Of a stretch of 64,000 nucleotides of DNA, positions 61,195 to 64,000 are shown piece after piece. The notes under the pieces are model-generated. The model was not told where the DNA came from, searched no databases, and saw only the letters and a list, made by a program, of their open reading frames with translations. The DNA is taken from positions 61,401,459 through 61,465,458 of the forward strand of contig NC_065879.2 of NCBI RefSeq assembly GCF_932274485.2, in the 5' to 3' direction. This stretch comes from Patella vulgata (Eukaryota; Mollusca; Gastropoda; Patellidae). Made by a program: the position numbers and the translations under genes. Numbering within the stretch: the first letter of the stretch is position 1; each line of letters opens with the position of its first letter.

Positions 61195-64000
61195 TATTTT
61201 GTAATTATGGTTTTACAAAGTAAAGTGTGTTTAAAACACTATTGTTTTTGTATGGATTAAATTCCATTTTGGTTATTTCTTAGAAACTACTCACAGGATC
61301 GCTTTATGAGACCGACTTATAGGCCAGTCAAATTACCATTACCAGTCAATAACACCCTAAAAGTCCCAATGAATCTCATCAGGGGAAAGGGGGTTTAATA
61401 TGTTAATTTATGCTATTATAGCCAAATTAAGGTTAACAATGTGTTTTGTCCAAATAAGTTGACCAAGGTTTCTAATCATATGTTATCAGTATCCAGGAAA
61501 TCAAAGAAGCTATTCAACAAGAGAAAATATGTTGCATGATGGGTAACATGCAAATTAGTCTTTTACTGATTTGGGGGTAAACTCAGGGGGTTTTGCCTTA
61601 TCTTAAGTGGAAAAAATATATTCTGCTAAGACCATAAAGATCACTAATCCTAGTGTCGAGGAAACCAAGCGATTATATTCTAATGACGATGTAAAGATTA
61701 CACAACATTAGCATTTATATACCATTCAACTGTTATGCAGCGCCAATTCATCAAGCTCATTCCGCATGCGTTTGATATGCAAAAATAGTGTTATGATTAA
61801 CATCATTATCTTATATCTGTATGGCCTGAAGAGGTTCAAGAGAACTGAAAATGTGTGCTTGCTTCTTTTTTCAACATAATTTTATGAAGGCATCTATTAT
61901 ATTAAAAGAAATGACAATTAGAGTGTTATTGTTGAAGGTATTTAAATGAGGAATACCTATAAAGGGGATCATAACAACAGTTTATAATATGTAGTATAAT
62001 ATAAGATTATTCTACCTCAAGATATTTATCATAACTGAGATTAATATATGAGACACCTTTAATCTTCAAGATATAATTGAAGTAAATTATTAATTACTTA
62101 TTTGTTTAAATGAAGACCTTTAAACCTATGTTTTAACCTTGGTTAAGGAATAATCTGTACTTTGTTTTTGTACTTGACTACAATTTATAAGGGTGATGTA
62201 TCAGCTAATTTGGTTTATTAAAGACCTTCAAACTTAGATTAAGGAAGAATTTCTATCATGTTTTAAATTTAGGAAACAAAAATGAATACCTGTAATGTGT
62301 AATTTTGAAATCAGGGACTGCAAAATAGTGTTATGTGGTTGACACAATTTTGCAGTCTGTAAATTTGAAGTAAGGGACAGAGAAACTAGGTTATTATGTT
62401 GACAAGATCTTGTGATTTTATGACATTTGTTGAAGTAGCCTACAGGTAGACAAGATCTAACAAGATGAATATAACATGACTTTAACAGAATTTTTATAAA
62501 CCAGTAGGATTTGAGTTATTTAAAACTATGCTCAAATTTTGATAGATTGTATGATTCAAGGTCTCTTAAAGCATACTCTTCTTTCTTTGAGCAAAGATGG
62601 ATTGTAAGGTTTATTGGGATTAATCTTTGAATCGAAACATCAAAAGGATTTGAGTAGTTAGTGACAGGAATTTTTTTTTAATATCAGTGTGTATATTAAC
62701 AAAAATATTACTTTAGCTTTGATCTTAAAGTTTATTTTTTAACAGCATTTTTATGATTTTCTAATCAGCATTTCACATATTTTTGTCATTTTGCATTAAA
62801 ATTTCCAATGTTTAGTTGGTGGTCACCCTAGTAAAGTTTATGGTGACATCCACGGTATTTTTACATTGGCTATGTGTGAAGTACAAATTTCATGGCAATT
62901 TGTCAATATTTGATAAGCGGTTAGATATTATGATTGGTTTATTTGTTTTCTCAGTCTGTTTCTTTTCAAATTAAACTGAAACTAAGTAGAAATGGGTAGA
63001 AAAATGATAATGTATTAATCCTATGATATTATTGAACTGTGTTGTGAATTTTTTAAATAGAAGAAAATCATTCTTGGATTATGATGGTATTCTACTGGGA
63101 CACAGATGTAAGGATATCTAGTACCTGGAATTTAATTTATTGTCTATAAGAGAAGATCAATAAATGGTACATGTTTTTCTCAACTTCATACAAAATAAGA
63201 AGACAATAATTGGCTGTGGGAAATTCCTCCAAATAAATGAGAAGTGGTATCAGATGTTCTAGAAACCCTTCAATAAAAATAACTAAATGAAGAATAGTCC
63301 ATAGATGGATATGAGAAGTCAACCCTTAGTGTTCCTGTAGTAAAATCTCAGTGTGTACCAGTAATTAGTGGAACTAATTGTTATGAAATTCTAAATGTGG
63401 AAAGATTGTCTATGCTAAGAATTAATATCTCACAATATTCCCAATTTTTACTGGTGATTGATTTTGATATGATGTGAATATTACAATAACATGAAATGGT
63501 GACCCGTGTTTTATCCTCCAGGCAGAAATGGCGGGGTGAGTTAAATTTTACGCAGTTCATTTTGTCCAAGGGCTGGATGTATATTTAATATTATTAAGAT
63601 GGCTTTGTTAACCAGTGTAGTCATAGGCGTACTTACCTGGGGGAATCAAAATTTCTTTAAATTGACTGTAATAATGGGTACAAATTTAAATCATTTAAAA
63701 TCAGTGTAATAAACAGTCAATCTGTTTCACAGAGGATTAAGAAAGGCTTCTAATATCTCTGTAAAAGATGACTGCCTTCAACACGTGACGTCTCATCACG
63801 CTGCGTCAATCATTCGCTCAATGGCGAGTGAATTGTTTACATAAGACGTTACTGGTTCGGGCAAAATGGTGTCTTTTACTCATTTTAATACCCATTTACA
63901 CTAAATAGGAAATAATTTTTACCTACAAATACGTAAAACGTCTTTATTTTTTTAATACATAAAAAAAATGTTTTAGAATTTAATTTTTCGAAGGAAAAAA
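61195..64000. other. AT-rich intergenic DNA beyond the Tc1 element
   Basis: No coding or repeat signal until the CpG-rich patch near 63780. The final bases are A-rich. Confidence 0.4.
63782..63792. promoter_or_regulatory. Overlapping E-box and CRE-like motifs
   Basis: CACGTG (63782-63787) overlaps TGACGTC (63786-63792) in a locally CpG-rich patch (63780-63860) near the window edge. It may be a promoter of a gene beyond the window, or chance. Confidence 0.25.

Overview
The window looks like nuclear DNA of a marine mollusc, most likely a bivalve. The evidence is: very AT-rich sequence (about two thirds A+T by eye); coding sequence in short exons with GT/AG borders; tRNA-derived SINEs; many copies of the palindrome TACATGTA; and short elements built of about 150-170 bp tandem cores between fixed ends, an architecture I associate with bivalve repeats such as pearl elements. 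The species cannot be named. No prokaryotic operon, rRNA gene, CRISPR array or convincing functional tRNA gene was seen. No retroviral, LTR, Polinton or LINE polymerase frame was seen.

Host gene. One plus-strand gene appears to span about 20.6-55.1 kb. Its exons are 20649-20773, 24247-24379, 54390-54449, 54822-54884 and probably the terminal 55102-55121. A second first exon (ATG at 39137, splice donor after 39359) lies inside the 30 kb intron between the second and third exons. Every junction agrees in reading phase, and both upstream routes enter exon 54390 in the same phase, so two proteins with different N-termini and one shared Ser/Arg-rich C-terminus are predicted. I do not recognise the family. 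Earlier exons of the long form are either absent from the window or only weakly suggested (9683-9764; 443-487).

Mobile DNA. The one intact transposon gene is a Tc1-type DD34E transposase (59959-61062) inside perfect 34 bp terminal inverted repeats (59664-61194). An internally deleted hAT-like element (19182-20047) sits inside an older dispersed repeat whose unoccupied relative is at 2137-2375. A TTAA-ended MITE family has five copies (1-154, 25028-25429, 42397-42806, 52229-52601, 52963-53323). A 429 bp MITE with long inverted ends (29271-29699) has its left part caught in a 231 bp tandem duplication. Two kinds of tRNA-derived SINE share one 3' tail; the best copy (51104-51448) keeps a perfect 13 bp target duplication.

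The dominant structure is a superfamily of non-autonomous elements. They share a left end (ATACGCCCACATTTT with a short hairpin, then CTGTCCGTCC repeats) and a right end (AAAATGTGGGCGTAT). Between these lie at least four different tandem-repeat cores. Copies are spread across the window; the largest (14784-16834) holds a two-monomer array with a period near 332 bp, and one copy (55385-56567) combines three core types. A separate 360 bp-arm hairpin (9840-10605) could produce long double-stranded RNA if transcribed.

The rest, including 2.4-8.1 kb, 33-37 kb, 46.5-51 kb, 56.9-59.6 kb and 61.2-64 kb, is AT-rich intergenic or intronic DNA in which I see only degraded repeats and short motifs.
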